A stretch of 64,000 nucleotides of DNA, from contig NZ_JOCF01000039.1 in NCBI RefSeq assembly GCF_000720635.1, positions 1 to 64,000 of the forward strand, given 5' to 3'. Positions within the stretch are counted from its first letter, which is position 1; the number at the start of each line of letters is the position of its first letter. Positions 17,596-28,438 of this stretch are shown piece by piece. The translations under genes were made by a program, and so were the position numbers. This DNA is from Streptomyces sp. NRRL WC-3742. GTDB lineage: Bacteria; Actinomycetota; Actinomycetes; Streptomycetales; Streptomycetaceae. The notes under the pieces are model-generated. The model saw only the letters and a list, made by a program, of their open reading frames with translations, was not told the origin of the DNA and ran no database searches.

Positions 17596-18845
17596 CAGAC
17601 ACGCTCCTTGAGACTACCGAGCATCAGGACGGCGTTGTTGCCGCCGAAGGCGCTGGAATTGTTCTGGACGATCCGCACGTCGGCGGTGACCGCCTCGTTG
17701 GGGACGCAGTCCACCGGGCACTGCGGGTCCGTCTCCTGGTGGTTGATCGTCGGCGGGATGAACCCGTTGTGGATCGACAGCGCGCAGGCGGCGGCCGCCA
17801 GGGCGCTGGCGGCGCCCATGGAGTGGCCCAGCATGGACTTCAACCCGACGGTGCGGGGCGGGTTCTCGCCGTAGACGTCGATGATGGCGCCGGCCTCGGC
17901 GGCGTCGTTGGCGCGGGTGCCGGTGGCGTGGGCCGAGATGTAGTCCACCTCGTCCTTCTTGACGCCGGCGTCGGCCAGGGCGAGCTCCACGGCGCGGGCG
18001 ACACCGTCGCGGCTGGGCGCGGTGGGGTGCTGCGCGTCGCAGGAGAGGCCGTAGCCCAGGACCTCGGCGTAGATGCGGGCGCCGCGGGCGAGGGCGGAGT
18101 CCAGGGACTCCAGCACCAGGACGCCGCCGCCCTCTCCGGTGAGGATGCCCTTGCGGTTCTTGTCGAACGGGCGCACCACGTCGGGGGTGATGGCACCGAG
18201 CCGGTGGAAGGTGGCGAACGTCTTGCGGCACGTGGCGTCGGCGCCACCGCACAGCGCGATGTCGGCCTCGCCGGAGCGGATGACGTCCAGGCCGTAGCCG
18301 ATGGAGTAGTTGCCGGCCGCGCAGGCGGTGGTGAGCGTGACCGCCTCCGCGTCCCGTAGCCGCAGCTCGCGGGCGACGGCGGTGGAGAGCCGTCCCGAGC
18401 CCAGGCGCCGGGCCAGCACCGGGTCCAGTGCGTCGGGGGAACCGTCCCCGAGCTCCTGCTCGACGAGGACCCCGAGGTCGTGGGACTCGCCGTCGGTGGT
18501 GCCGATGCTGATCAGCACGTGCCGGTCGGCGAGCTCCTCGTCCGACAGTGCGGCGTCCTCGACGGCCTGACGGGCCGCCGCGACCGCGAAGTGCCCGGCG
18601 CGGCCGGTGTAGTCGAGCGGCATGTTGTGGATCCAGCGGGACGGCTCGAAGTCCTCGACCTCGGCGGCGTTCTTCCGCAGGAACCCGGTGGTGTCGACCC
18701 GGGTGAACGGGCGGGCCCCGGAACGGCCCTCCCGCAGCGCCACGGCGTACTCCTCGGCACCCGTGCCGATGCTGGAGATGACGCCGATGCCCGTGACAAC
18801 GACGCGGCGGCGGCCCTGGGGCGCCGGCTGGGGAGCAGTGGACAC
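17595..18845 (-). CDS. Ketosynthase alpha (FabF-type KS) of a type II PKS
   Basis: A 416-aa condensing enzyme. The N-terminal strand is VVVTGIGVIS. The catalytic Cys lies in TTACAAGNYS at about residue 175, and the two histidines in SAHATGTRAND and LGHSMGAAS. It elongates ACP-bound chains with malonyl units together with the CLF. I prefer GTG 18845 because AGGGAG lies just upstream; ATG 18860, which overlaps the ACP stop, is the alternative. The KS-CLF-KR set resembles those known from polyene-forming highly reducing type II systems such as ishigamide; this is family-level resemblance. Confidence 0.93.
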   Translation of the reverse strand: MSTAPQPAPQGRRRVVVTGIGVISSIGTGAEEYAVALREGRSGARPFTRVDTTGFLRKNAAEVEDFEPSRWIHNMPLDYTGRAGHFAVAAARQAVEDAALSDEELADRHVLISIGTTDGESHDLGVLVEQELGDGSPDALDPVLARRLGSGRLSTAVARELRLRDAEAVTLTTACAAGNYSIGYGLDVIRSGEADIALCGGADATCRKTFATFHRLGAITPDVVRPFDKNRKGILTGEGGGVLVLESLDSALARGARIYAEVLGYGLSCDAQHPTAPSRDGVARAVELALADAGVKKDEVDYISAHATGTRANDAAEAGAIIDVYGENPPRTVGLKSMLGHSMGAASALAAAACALSIHNGFIPPTINHQETDPQCPVDCVPNEAVTADVRIVQNNSSAFGGNNAVLMLGSLKERV

Positions 18846-18853
18846 GGGACTCC

Positions 18854-19105
18854 CTACCATCCCGCCGCGCGCGCCGTGACCCGGTGGATCGCGTCGACGT
18901 TGACCATCTCCGGCAGCTCCTCCATGTCGATCACGATGTTGAACTCCATCTCGATCGCGCTGAGGATGTCGATGAGCTTCAGCGAGTCCACGCCCAGCTC
19001 GTCGACCAGGTGCGTCGTGTCGCCGAGGGCGGAGGACTCGACACCGATCTGCTTCGCGACGATTTCCTTGATCTGAACGTGGTGCTCTGGCGTAACGGTG
19101 GACAT
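18854..19105 (-). CDS. Acyl carrier protein 1 (type II PKS ACP)
   Basis: An 83-aa ACP. The phosphopantetheine Ser is residue 41 in ELGVDSLKLID, followed by the acidic helix II (SAIEMEFNIVIDMEELPEM). It carries the growing polyketide for KS/CLF, KR and dehydratase. GAAGGAGAA precedes the ATG. It is the first gene of the operon and has NGTCAGY repeats upstream. Confidence 0.95.
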   Translation of the reverse strand: MSTVTPEHHVQIKEIVAKQIGVESSALGDTTHLVDELGVDSLKLIDILSAIEMEFNIVIDMEELPEMVNVDAIHRVTARAAGW

Positions 19106-19157
19106 GAGGGTTCTCCTTCGGGTTCGGTACTCGAGGCTCCGGTTTGTCCCGGACGCC

Positions 19158-19201
19158 AAACTAGGGGTCGCCGATGATTGCCAACTGACATCCCGCTGAC
19201 G
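19158..19201 (-). promoter_or_regulatory. SARP-type direct repeats and -10 of the PKS operon
   Basis: On the coding (minus) strand CGTCAGC (19201-19195) and TGTCAGT (19190-19184) lie 11 bp apart, with a weak third copy AATCATC (19179-19173) in register. Nine nt later is TAGTTT (19163-19158), a good -10 hexamer. It lies 53-96 bp upstream of ACP1. Confidence 0.7.
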
Positions 19202-19206
19202 CTGGT

Positions 19207-20003
19207 TCAGCGCTCCACGGCGCGCCGGAAACCGCGCAGTGCGGTGGGGACGACGGCCAGCAGGACGACCCCGAGGGAGCAGGCGACGACGATGCCGGGG
19301 TGGTCCGCCGGGAACCCGGACGTGGGCCCGGTCGGCTGGTTCCCCCACAGGACGCGGCAGACGGTGATGACGGAGCTGACGGGGTTCCACTCGGCCGCCG
19401 GACGCAGCCAGCCCGGCAGTCCGCCGACCGCGACGTAGGCGTTGGAGAGGAAGGAGAGGACGACCAGGATCAGCGCTCCGGTGCCGTCGATCGCCTCCAC
19501 GTTGCGCATGGTGGTGCCGAGCAGGATGCCGACCCAGAGCATGACGAACGAGAAGGCGAGCAGCACCGCGAAGCCGGCCGCGATCCGGAGCGGCCCTCCG
19601 TGGGGGCGCCAGCCGAGCAGGAGGCCGAGGCCGGAGACGGCCGCCAGTGCGACCGCCGAGGTGACCATGTCCGACAGGGCGCGGCCGACCAGCACGCTGC
19701 TGGCCGAGATCGGCATCGAGCGGTAGCGGTCGACCAGTCCGTCGCGCAGGTCGATGGCCACGCCCAGGGCGGTGGGCCCGACCCCGGCCAGGGCGACCTG
19801 GGCCGCGATCCCGGCCATGATGTAGTCCTCGTACGAGGCGACACCGGGAATGGTGATCGAGTCGCGGAACAGGTAGCCGATGGCGATCAGCATGACGGCG
19901 GGGGTCATGGTGACCAGCAGCAGCCTGGCCGGGGACCGGCGCAGGTGGCGCAGATGGCGGCCCGTGAGGACCGCGGTGTCGGCCAGGTAGGCTCCCAGCG
20001 CCG

Positions 20004-20007
<4 letters not shown>
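19207..20007 (-). CDS. ABC-2 type transporter permease (DrrB-like)
   Basis: A 266-aa integral membrane protein with about six hydrophobic segments. The conserved ABC-2 motif region (DLRDGLVDRYRSMPIS) occurs mid-protein, as in daunorubicin DrrB. It forms an exporter with the ATPase encoded just upstream; the ATGA junction indicates translational coupling. Likely role: product export or self-resistance. Confidence 0.92.
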
Positions 20008-20987
<980 letters not shown>

Positions 20988-20990
20988 CGG

Positions 20991-21194
20991 TCAGCCCCGG
21001 TTCCGCAGGCTCAGCGGGCGCATGTCGGTCCAGTTCCGCTCGATGTGCTCGACGGCGGTGGCGCGGTCGGTCTCGTCGAGCGCGACGGTCCAGCCGTCGG
21101 GCCGGTCGGCGAAGGCCGGCCACAGCGAGTGCTGGCCCTCCTCGTTGACCAGAACGAGGAAGCGGCCCTCGGCGTTGTCGAAGGGGTTGCTCAT
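20991..21194 (-). CDS. MbtH-like protein
   Basis: A 67-aa MbtH family protein. It has the NPFD N-terminus, the SLWP motif and the GW...AT..CI-type C-terminal helix (here [12 protein letters not shown]). MbtH proteins bind NRPS adenylation domains and are often needed for their folding and activity. It overlaps the NRPS2 stop (ATGA), so it should serve the three A domains of this operon. Confidence 0.96.
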   Translation of the reverse strand: MSNPFDNAEGRFLVLVNEEGQHSLWPAFADRPDGWTVALDETDRATAVEHIERNWTDMRPLSLRNRG

Positions 21195-24100
21195 GACGCG
21201 TCTCCCAGGCTGTCGGAGGTCGTACGGGTGGTGGCTTCGGGGGCGTTCAGCGCGGCCAGCGCGGCCAGCCGGTGTTCGACGACCCGGCCGATCTCGGCGG
21301 CGGGGCCGGGGCTCAGCATGTCCGGGTGGGCGCAGTGCACCGGGTGGACGTCGACGGCGCCGGTCACGAACCGCTCCCAGGTCTTGGTGCGGACCTCGAG
21401 GTCCTCGCCGTCCAGGGACCCGGTGGCGACGACCAGGGTCATCACGCCGTCGAAGGGCTCCGGGGTGTGGCCGCGGAACAGGTCGACGTTGGCGCGCATG
21501 ACCGTGAGCAGCCGGACCAGGGCGGGCTCGTCGAAGGCCGCGAGCGGTCCGCCGGTGGTGGCGAGCAGGGTCGCCACGGCCGGGACGGTCGGGTGGGGCA
21601 GGGCGTCGGCGCCGATGCCCGCCTCGGTGAGGAAGTCCGCGAGGAACTCCTCGTCCGTGGGCTGGGTCTCGGGGGCGGAGTCCGGATAGGAGTCGAGGTT
21701 GGCGAGGAAGGAGACCTCCTCGCCCTCGGCGCGCAGCCGGACGGCCATCGCCTGCGCCACGATGCCGCCGTAGGACCAGCCGAGCAGCTGGTAGGGGCCG
21801 CTGGGCTGGACGGTGCGGATGCGGGCGACGTAGTCCTCGGCGACCGCGGCCAGGTCGGCCGGCGGGGCCTGGTCCTCGCGCAGGCCCGGCGCCTGGAGGG
21901 CGTGGACCGGCTGCTCCGGGTCGAGGTGGCGGGCGAGTTCGGCGAAGGGCAGTCCGAAGCCCAGGCCGCCGTGGACGCAGAACAGCGGCGTGCGCGTCCC
22001 GCCGGCGCGGATCGGCAGCAGCGGGGCGAGCATGTCGACCGGGCCCTCGGCATCGACGGTGCTTCCCGCCAGGGCCAGTTCCGCCAGGGTGCGGTACTGG
22101 AAGACGGCGGCCAGGTCGAGCCGCAGCCCGGCCTGCCCGGCGGCGTTCACCAGGCGGATGGCCTTGAGGCTGTCGCCGCCGAGGGCGAAGAAGCCGTCCT
22201 CGGGGCCGACCGCCGTGCGCCCGAGCACCTCGGCGGCCGCCGCGCAGAGCACGCGCTCGGCCGGGGTGCGGGGCAGCGCGGGCGCCTCGCTCAGCGTGGC
22301 CGGGGCGGGCAGGGCCGCCGTGTCCAGCTTGCCGTTGGGCGTCAGCGGCAGCTCCGGCAGGAGGACGAACGCGCCGGGCACCGCGTGGGCGGGCAGCGTC
22401 GCGCCGAGGTCCCGTCGCAGGTCCGCCGGTTCGGGGGCGGCGTCGGGGTCCGCGGGCACCAGGTAGGCGACGAGCAGCCGGTCCCCGGAGTCGTCGTCCC
22501 GGACGGTGACGGCGGCGCGGGCGACCGCGGGGTGCGCGGCCAGGGCCCGCTCGATCTCGCCGATCTCGATGCGGTAGCCACGGACCTTGACCTGGTGGTC
22601 GCTGCGGCCCGTGAAGTGGAGGCGGCCGTCGACGTCCCAGCGCACCAGGTCGCCGGTGCGGTACATCCGGGTGCCGGGCGGGCCGAAGGGGTCCGCGACG
22701 AAGTTCCCGGCGGTGAGCCCGGGGCGGCCGAGGTAGCCGCGGGCGAGCCCGTGGCCGGCGACGTACAGCTCGCCGACGGCGCCGTACGGGACGGGCCGCA
22801 GGGCTTCGTCCAGGACGTACACGGCGGTGTCGCCGATCGGCAGCCCGATGGGGACGGAGGACGCCTCCGGTGCGAGCGAGTGCACCTGGTGGACGGTGGC
22901 GATGACGGCCGCCTCCGTCGGACCGTAGGCGTCCACCACCTCGGTGCCCGGCAGCGCCCGGCGCAGCTTGCGCACGTGCTCCGCCGAGACGGCCTCGCCG
23001 CCGGTGAGCAGCAGCCGCAGCGGGGCGAGGCAGGTCGGGTCGAGGTCGGTGATGACGTTGACCAGCCGCGGGGTGATCAGGGAGACGGTGACGCCGGTGT
23101 CCCGCAGCAGCGCGCCGAGCCGCTCGGGGTCGGCGGGGCCGGGCGGGTTGACCGCCAGCCGGGCGCCGTGCGCGAGGGCGGTCCACACCTCGAAGACCGA
23201 GGCGTCGAAGGCCGGCGAGGCGTTCCACAGGAACGTGTCCGTACGGGCGAAGCCCAGCTCGGGCATGCCGTGCACCAGCCGGGCGGTGGCCCGGTGGGAG
23301 ACGCCGACGCCCTTGGGGGTGCCGGTGGACCCGGAGGTGTAGATGACGTAGAGCAGGTCGTCCGGGTCGGGCTCGCCCGCGGGGGCGGTCGCGGGGCGGG
23401 TGTCGATCTCCGCGCGGACCTGCGGGTCGTCCAGGCGGACGGTGGTGCAGGTGCCGTCCGGGTCCGCGCCCGCCGCCGCCTCGGCCAGGGACTGCTGGGT
23501 GAGCAGGAGCCGGGTGCCGCTGTCGGTGACCATGTGGTGCAGCCGGGCGGCCGGGTAGGCCGGGTCGAGCGGCAGGTAGGCGGCGCCGAGCCGGGCCGTG
23601 GCCAGCATGGCGACGACGGCGTCCCGTCCGCGCTCCAGGCACAGCGCCACCACGTCGCCCCGGCCGACGCCGTGGGCGGCGAGGTGGTGGGCGGTGCGGT
23701 TGGCGGCGGCGTCGAGCTCGCGGTAGGTCAGGGAGCCGTCGAGACGGCTGCCCCCGCCGGTGGCGAACTGCACCGCGGCGGCCTCGGGCGCGGCGGCCAG
23801 GTGGGCGTCGAACAGGGCGGTGACGGTGGTGCGGACGGTGTCCACCGGGCTCTCCCCGAGGGTGCCCAGGTCGCGCCTGGTCCCGGGGGTGAGGACCTCC
23901 AGCCGGGAGAGCGGGCTGGAGGGCGTCTCGATGGCCGAGGCCAGCAGCTGCAGCAGCGCGGAGGCCAGGCGCCGTACGGTCCGCTCCTCGAACAGGTCGC
24001 TCGCGTACTCGACGGCCAGGTCGATCCGGTCGGCCGTCGGGTCCGAGGTCAGCTGGACGAACAGGTCCCATTTCGCGGTGGTGCCCGCGGCGGGCACCGG

Positions 24101-27100
24101 CTCCATGGTCAGGTCCGTGCCGGTGTCGGGGACGGGGTCGGCGTCCCGGCAGTCCAGGATCACCTGGAACAGCGGGTTGCGGGAGAGCGAGCGCTCCGGC
24201 TTGAGCGCCTCCACCAGCCGCTCGAACGGCAGGTCCTGGTTTCCGTAGGCGGCCAGGTCGAACTCCCGGACCCGGCCCACGAGTTCGGAGAAGGACGGAT
24301 CGCCGGAGGTGTCGGTGCGCAGCACCAGGGTGTTGACGAACATGCCGATCAGGCCGTGCAGCCGGGCGTCTCCGCGCCCCGCCACCGGGCTGCCGACGGG
24401 GATGTCGGTGCCGGCGCCGTAGCGGGTGAGCAGGGCCGCGAGCGCGGCCTGCGCCACCATGAAGACGCTGGTCCCGGCGTCGCGGGCGAACGACCGCAGC
24501 GAGCGGACCAGTTCGGCGGGGACGGGCAGGTGCACCGTGCCGCCGCGGTGGGTGGCGACGGCCTGGCGGGGCCGGTCGAAGGGCAGCGCGGTCTCGACCG
24601 GCAGGCCCTCCAGCGCCTCGCTCCAGAAGGCGAGTTGGCGGGACACCTCGCTCTTCGGGTCCTGCTCCGAGCCGAGCAGCCTGCGCTGCCAGAGCGTGAA
24701 GTCGGCGTACTGGACCGGCAGGGGCTCGAAGGCGGGGGCCCGGCCGGCGAGCCGGGAGCGGTACGCCTCGGCCAGGTCGTTCGACAGCGGGCCCAGGGAC
24801 CAGCCGTCGGCCGCGATGTGGTGCAGCACCAGCGTGAACACGTGGTCGTCGGGCGCCAGGGCGAACAGCTTGGCGCGCAGCGGCGGCCGGGCGGAGAGGT
24901 CGAAGCCGCGGACGGCCTCGGCGGCGAGCGCCTGCGGCAGCTCCTCCTCGGTGCAGTCCACCAGCGGCAGCGGCAGCTCGACGGCCTCCGGGGCGAGCAC
25001 GCGCTGCTCGGCGCCGGTGCCGTCGCCGCCCTCGACGGCCGCGAAGACCGTGCGCAGGGACTCGTGGCGGGTGACCAGGTCGCGCAGCGCCGCGTGCAGT
25101 GCCCCGACGTCCAGGGTCCCGCGCATCCGCACGCCGAAGGGGATGGAGTACAGCCCCTCGGGCACGCCGAGCCGCTCCAGGAACCAGAGCCGTTCCTGGG
25201 CGTGGGAGAGCGGGACCGAGGCCGGCCGCTCCTGCGCGACCAGCTCGGGCAGCTGCGGGAGCTCCTCGCGGCCGGTGCCGGTGCCGTCTCCGTCGCCGGA
25301 GCGGGTCAGCAGCGAGGCCAGGGCGGCGGCGCTGGGGGCCTCGAAGACGTCCCGCACCGACACCGGGGTGCCGAGCCGCGCCCGGACCAGGTTGGCGACC
25401 CGGGCGGCGAGCAGCGAGTGCCCGCCGAGGGCGAAGAAGTCGTCGTCGGCGCCGACCCGTTCGAGGCCGAGCACCTCGCCGAGGATCGCGCACAGCTCGC
25501 GCTCCTCGTAGGTCTCCGGCAGCCGTCCGGCGCCGGTGTGCTCGGGGGCGGGCAGCGCCTTGGCGTCCACCTTGCCGTTCGGGGTGACGGGCAGCGTGGG
25601 GAGCTCGACCAGGGCGGCGGGCACCATGTGGACCGGCAGGGTCGCGGCGGCGTGCTCCCGCAGCTCCTCCAGGTCCAGGACGGCGCCGCCGCGCGGCACC
25701 ACGTAGCCGACCAGTCGGCGGTCGCCGGGCCGGTCCTCGCGGACGGTCACGGCCGCCTGGGCGACGGACGGGTGGGCGCCGAGGACGGTCTCGATCTCGC
25801 CGAGCTCGATGCGGAAGCCGCGCAGCTTGACCTGCTGGTCGGCGCGGCCGACGTAGTCCAGCGCGCCGTCCTCCAGCCGGCGCACCACGTCGCCGGTGCG
25901 GTACATCCGGGCGCCGGGAGGGCCGAACGGGCAGGCGGGGAACCGGTCGGCGGTCAGGCCCGGGCGGGCGTGGTAGCCGAGGGCCAGCCCGGGGCCGGCC
26001 ACGTACAGCTCGCCGGCCACGCCGGTGGGCACCGGGCGAAGGGCGGAGTCGAGGACGAAGAGCCGGAAGGCCGAGACGGCGGTGCCGATCGGCGGCTTGC
26101 CGGCGCCGCGCAGCGGCTCGCTGACGCTGGCGCAGACGGAGGTCTCGCTCGGGCCGTAGGCGTTGCACAGCTCGACGCGGCCCGACCAGCGCTCGGCCAG
26201 GGCGGCCGGAAGGGCCTCACCGGCGGTGAACAGCCGCAGGTCGGCGGGGAGTTCGGCGTCCTGGGGCAGGCCGGCCAGGACGGTTGGCGGCAGCACCGCG
26301 TGGTTGATCCGGTGCGCGGCGAACAGCCGGGCCAGGGCCTCGCCCGACATCCGGCTCTCCGCCGTGGCCAGCACCATGGCGCCGCCGGTGTAGAGCGAGG
26401 CGCACAGCTCCCACACGGTGGCGTCGAAGCTGAACGAGGCGAACTGCAGGGCCCGGGCGCCCGGGCCCGCGTGCAGCCGGGCGGCGTGGTGGACGGCCAG
26501 GTTGACGGCGCCCTCGTGCGGGACGACGACGCCCTTGGGGCGGCCGGTCGAGCCGGAGGTGTAGACGACGTAGGCGGGGCTGCCCGGCTCGGCGACGCGG
26601 GTGCGTGCCGGCTGCGGGGCCTGCTCGTTGCCCTCGTCGCCCTCGGCGCCGGGCAGGTCGAGGTCGACCCGCCGGGCGGCGCAGCCCTCCGGCAGCACCG
26701 TCCCGGAGGTGGTGACGACGAGGGCGGGGGCCGCGTCCTCGAGCATGAAGGCGATCCGCTCGGGCGGATAGGCCAGGTCGACGGGCAGGTACGCGGCGCC
26801 GGTCTTGAGGACGGCGAGCAGCGCGACGATCATGTCGGCGCCGCGCGGCAGGGCCAGGGCCACGAAGGCGCCGGGGCCCGCGCCGGAGCCCTCCAGCCGC
26901 CGGGCCAGGGCGTCCGAGGCGGCGTCGAGCTGCCCGTAGCCCAGGGTCAGCGCCGCGGCCGGGTCCTCCGGGCGGCCCTCGTCCGGGACGATCAGGGCGG
27001 GCGCCTGCGGGTTCTGCCCGGCGTGCCACCGGAACAGCTCGTGCAGGGTGGCGCCGCGGGTGAAGTCGTCGCGCAGGTCCGGGCCGGCGCCGAGGCCCTC

Positions 27101-28438
27101 GGGGACCTCGCCGTTCCCGCCGAACCTGGCCAGCAGGGTGTCGGGGTCCGCGGCCGTGCGCTCCAGGGTGTCGGTGAACAGCTCCAGCGCCCGGGCGGCC
27201 GTCCGGGCGCCGTCGCCCTCCTCCTCGAAGGCGCTGGGCGCGTGGGCGAGGGCGAAGTCCAGCCCCTCGCCCGGCGTCACGGTCAGGCCCAGCGCGAAGT
27301 GGGTGGCGGTCCGCACCTGGATCTCGTCCAGGATGAGGCTGCCGTCGGAGGGCATGGCCTCGGCCATCGGGTAGCTCTGGAACGCGATCGCGGTGTCGAA
27401 CAGCTCGCCGCGCAGACCGGCCGCGGCCTGGACCTCGGCGAGCGGCAGGTGGGTGTGCGGCAGCAGGTCCACCTGCTGCTCGGCCATGGCCCGGATCAGG
27501 TCGGCGACGGTGCGGTCGGGGCGCAGCTCGGCGCGGACGGGCACCGTGTTGGCGAACAGGCCGATCATCGTCTCGACGCCCGGCAGTTCGGCGGGCCGGC
27601 CGGAGGTGACCGTGCCGAAGACCACGTCCTGACGGCCGGACAGGTAGCCGATCGTCACCGCCCAGGCCGCCTGTACGGCCGAGTTGAGGGTGACGCCCTC
27701 GGCCGCGCACCAGGAGGAGAGGGCCCGGGTCAGCTCGGGGGAGAGGGAGGCCGAGCCGACCTCGGGCAGCTCTCCGCCGGTGTGCTCGACGGAGCGCGGC
27801 GCCAGGCGCAGCGGCCCGTCCAGCCCGGCCAGGTTCTTGGCCCAGGCGGCGCGGGCGGCGTCCTGGTCCTGCCCGGCCAGCCAGCGCAGGTAGGTCTTGT
27901 ACGGGACGGGCTCGGGCAGCGGCTCGGGCCCGGCGAGGCCCGCCAGGGTGAGCAGCTCCTGCGCGGCGAGCGGCATCGACCAGCCGTCGAGCAGCAGGTG
28001 GTGCACCGACCAGAGCAGCCGGTAGCGGCGCCGGCCCATGCAGATCGCGGTGAAGCGCATCAGCGGCGGGCGGGCCGGGTCGAACCTGGCCTGCCGGTCC
28101 TCGTCGGCGATGCGGTCGGCCGCGATCTGGCGCTTGCGGTACGGAAGATCCGTCAGGTCCAGCTCGCGCCAGGGCACCTGGACGGAGTCCTGGTCCAGGA
28201 CCACCTGCACGATCTCGCCGTTGCGGCGCGGCCGGAAGCAGCTGCGCAGGTGCGGCTGGCGGGCCAGCAGGGCCGCCGCCGCCTCGCGCAGGCGGTCGAC
28301 GGGCAGGTCGCCCTCGACCCGCACCGACAGCTGGAGGATGTACGGGTCGGGGCCGCTGCCCTCGGCCGCGAGGTAGTGGAGTCCCTGCTGGAGCGGGGAG
28401 AGCGGCAGTGCTTCGACGATCCTCGGCTTCCCGGTCAC
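21191..28438 (-). CDS. NRPS 2: C-A-T-C-A-T-TE
   Basis: A 2415-aa two-module synthetase. C1 has HHLLLDG at about residue 150. A1 spans about 465-960 ([11 protein letters not shown] near 630), T1 has LGGHS near 1002, C2 has HHIAADG near 1203, A2 spans about 1540-2035, T2 has LGGDS near 2083. The thioesterase runs about 2150-2415 with GWSYGG and HPDML. By eye the A1 pocket reads D-A-W-V-F-A-A-V-C, close to the Phe pocket of GrsA, so an aromatic or large hydrophobic residue is likely. A2 reads D-A-F-L-L-G-A-V-I, suggesting an aliphatic residue. The TE ends the line by hydrolysis or cyclisation. GTG 28438 overlaps the NRPS1 stop. Confidence 0.95.
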   Translation of the reverse strand: MTGKPRIVEALPLSPLQQGLHYLAAEGSGPDPYILQLSVRVEGDLPVDRLREAAAALLARQPHLRSCFRPRRNGEIVQVVLDQDSVQVPWRELDLTDLPYRKRQIAADRIADEDRQARFDPARPPLMRFTAICMGRRRYRLLWSVHHLLLDGWSMPLAAQELLTLAGLAGPEPLPEPVPYKTYLRWLAGQDQDAARAAWAKNLAGLDGPLRLAPRSVEHTGGELPEVGSASLSPELTRALSSWCAAEGVTLNSAVQAAWAVTIGYLSGRQDVVFGTVTSGRPAELPGVETMIGLFANTVPVRAELRPDRTVADLIRAMAEQQVDLLPHTHLPLAEVQAAAGLRGELFDTAIAFQSYPMAEAMPSDGSLILDEIQVRTATHFALGLTVTPGEGLDFALAHAPSAFEEEGDGARTAARALELFTDTLERTAADPDTLLARFGGNGEVPEGLGAGPDLRDDFTRGATLHELFRWHAGQNPQAPALIVPDEGRPEDPAAALTLGYGQLDAASDALARRLEGSGAGPGAFVALALPRGADMIVALLAVLKTGAAYLPVDLAYPPERIAFMLEDAAPALVVTTSGTVLPEGCAARRVDLDLPGAEGDEGNEQAPQPARTRVAEPGSPAYVVYTSGSTGRPKGVVVPHEGAVNLAVHHAARLHAGPGARALQFASFSFDATVWELCASLYTGGAMVLATAESRMSGEALARLFAAHRINHAVLPPTVLAGLPQDAELPADLRLFTAGEALPAALAERWSGRVELCNAYGPSETSVCASVSEPLRGAGKPPIGTAVSAFRLFVLDSALRPVPTGVAGELYVAGPGLALGYHARPGLTADRFPACPFGPPGARMYRTGDVVRRLEDGALDYVGRADQQVKLRGFRIELGEIETVLGAHPSVAQAAVTVREDRPGDRRLVGYVVPRGGAVLDLEELREHAAATLPVHMVPAALVELPTLPVTPNGKVDAKALPAPEHTGAGRLPETYEERELCAILGEVLGLERVGADDDFFALGGHSLLAARVANLVRARLGTPVSVRDVFEAPSAAALASLLTRSGDGDGTGTGREELPQLPELVAQERPASVPLSHAQERLWFLERLGVPEGLYSIPFGVRMRGTLDVGALHAALRDLVTRHESLRTVFAAVEGGDGTGAEQRVLAPEAVELPLPLVDCTEEELPQALAAEAVRGFDLSARPPLRAKLFALAPDDHVFTLVLHHIAADGWSLGPLSNDLAEAYRSRLAGRAPAFEPLPVQYADFTLWQRRLLGSEQDPKSEVSRQLAFWSEALEGLPVETALPFDRPRQAVATHRGGTVHLPVPAELVRSLRSFARDAGTSVFMVAQAALAALLTRYGAGTDIPVGSPVAGRGDARLHGLIGMFVNTLVLRTDTSGDPSFSELVGRVREFDLAAYGNQDLPFERLVEALKPERSLSRNPLFQVILDCRDADPVPDTGTDLTMEPVPAAGTTAKWDLFVQLTSDPTADRIDLAVEYASDLFEERTVRRLASALLQLLASAIETPSSPLSRLEVLTPGTRRDLGTLGESPVDTVRTTVTALFDAHLAAAPEAAAVQFATGGGSRLDGSLTYRELDAAANRTAHHLAAHGVGRGDVVALCLERGRDAVVAMLATARLGAAYLPLDPAYPAARLHHMVTDSGTRLLLTQQSLAEAAAGADPDGTCTTVRLDDPQVRAEIDTRPATAPAGEPDPDDLLYVIYTSGSTGTPKGVGVSHRATARLVHGMPELGFARTDTFLWNASPAFDASVFEVWTALAHGARLAVNPPGPADPERLGALLRDTGVTVSLITPRLVNVITDLDPTCLAPLRLLLTGGEAVSAEHVRKLRRALPGTEVVDAYGPTEAAVIATVHQVHSLAPEASSVPIGLPIGDTAVYVLDEALRPVPYGAVGELYVAGHGLARGYLGRPGLTAGNFVADPFGPPGTRMYRTGDLVRWDVDGRLHFTGRSDHQVKVRGYRIEIGEIERALAAHPAVARAAVTVRDDDSGDRLLVAYLVPADPDAAPEPADLRRDLGATLPAHAVPGAFVLLPELPLTPNGKLDTAALPAPATLSEAPALPRTPAERVLCAAAAEVLGRTAVGPEDGFFALGGDSLKAIRLVNAAGQAGLRLDLAAVFQYRTLAELALAGSTVDAEGPVDMLAPLLPIRAGGTRTPLFCVHGGLGFGLPFAELARHLDPEQPVHALQAPGLREDQAPPADLAAVAEDYVARIRTVQPSGPYQLLGWSYGGIVAQAMAVRLRAEGEEVSFLANLDSYPDSAPETQPTDEEFLADFLTEAGIGADALPHPTVPAVATLLATTGGPLAAFDEPALVRLLTVMRANVDLFRGHTPEPFDGVMTLVVATGSLDGEDLEVRTKTWERFVTGAVDVHPVHCAHPDMLSPGPAAEIGRVVEHRLAALAALNAPEATTRTTSDSLGDAS

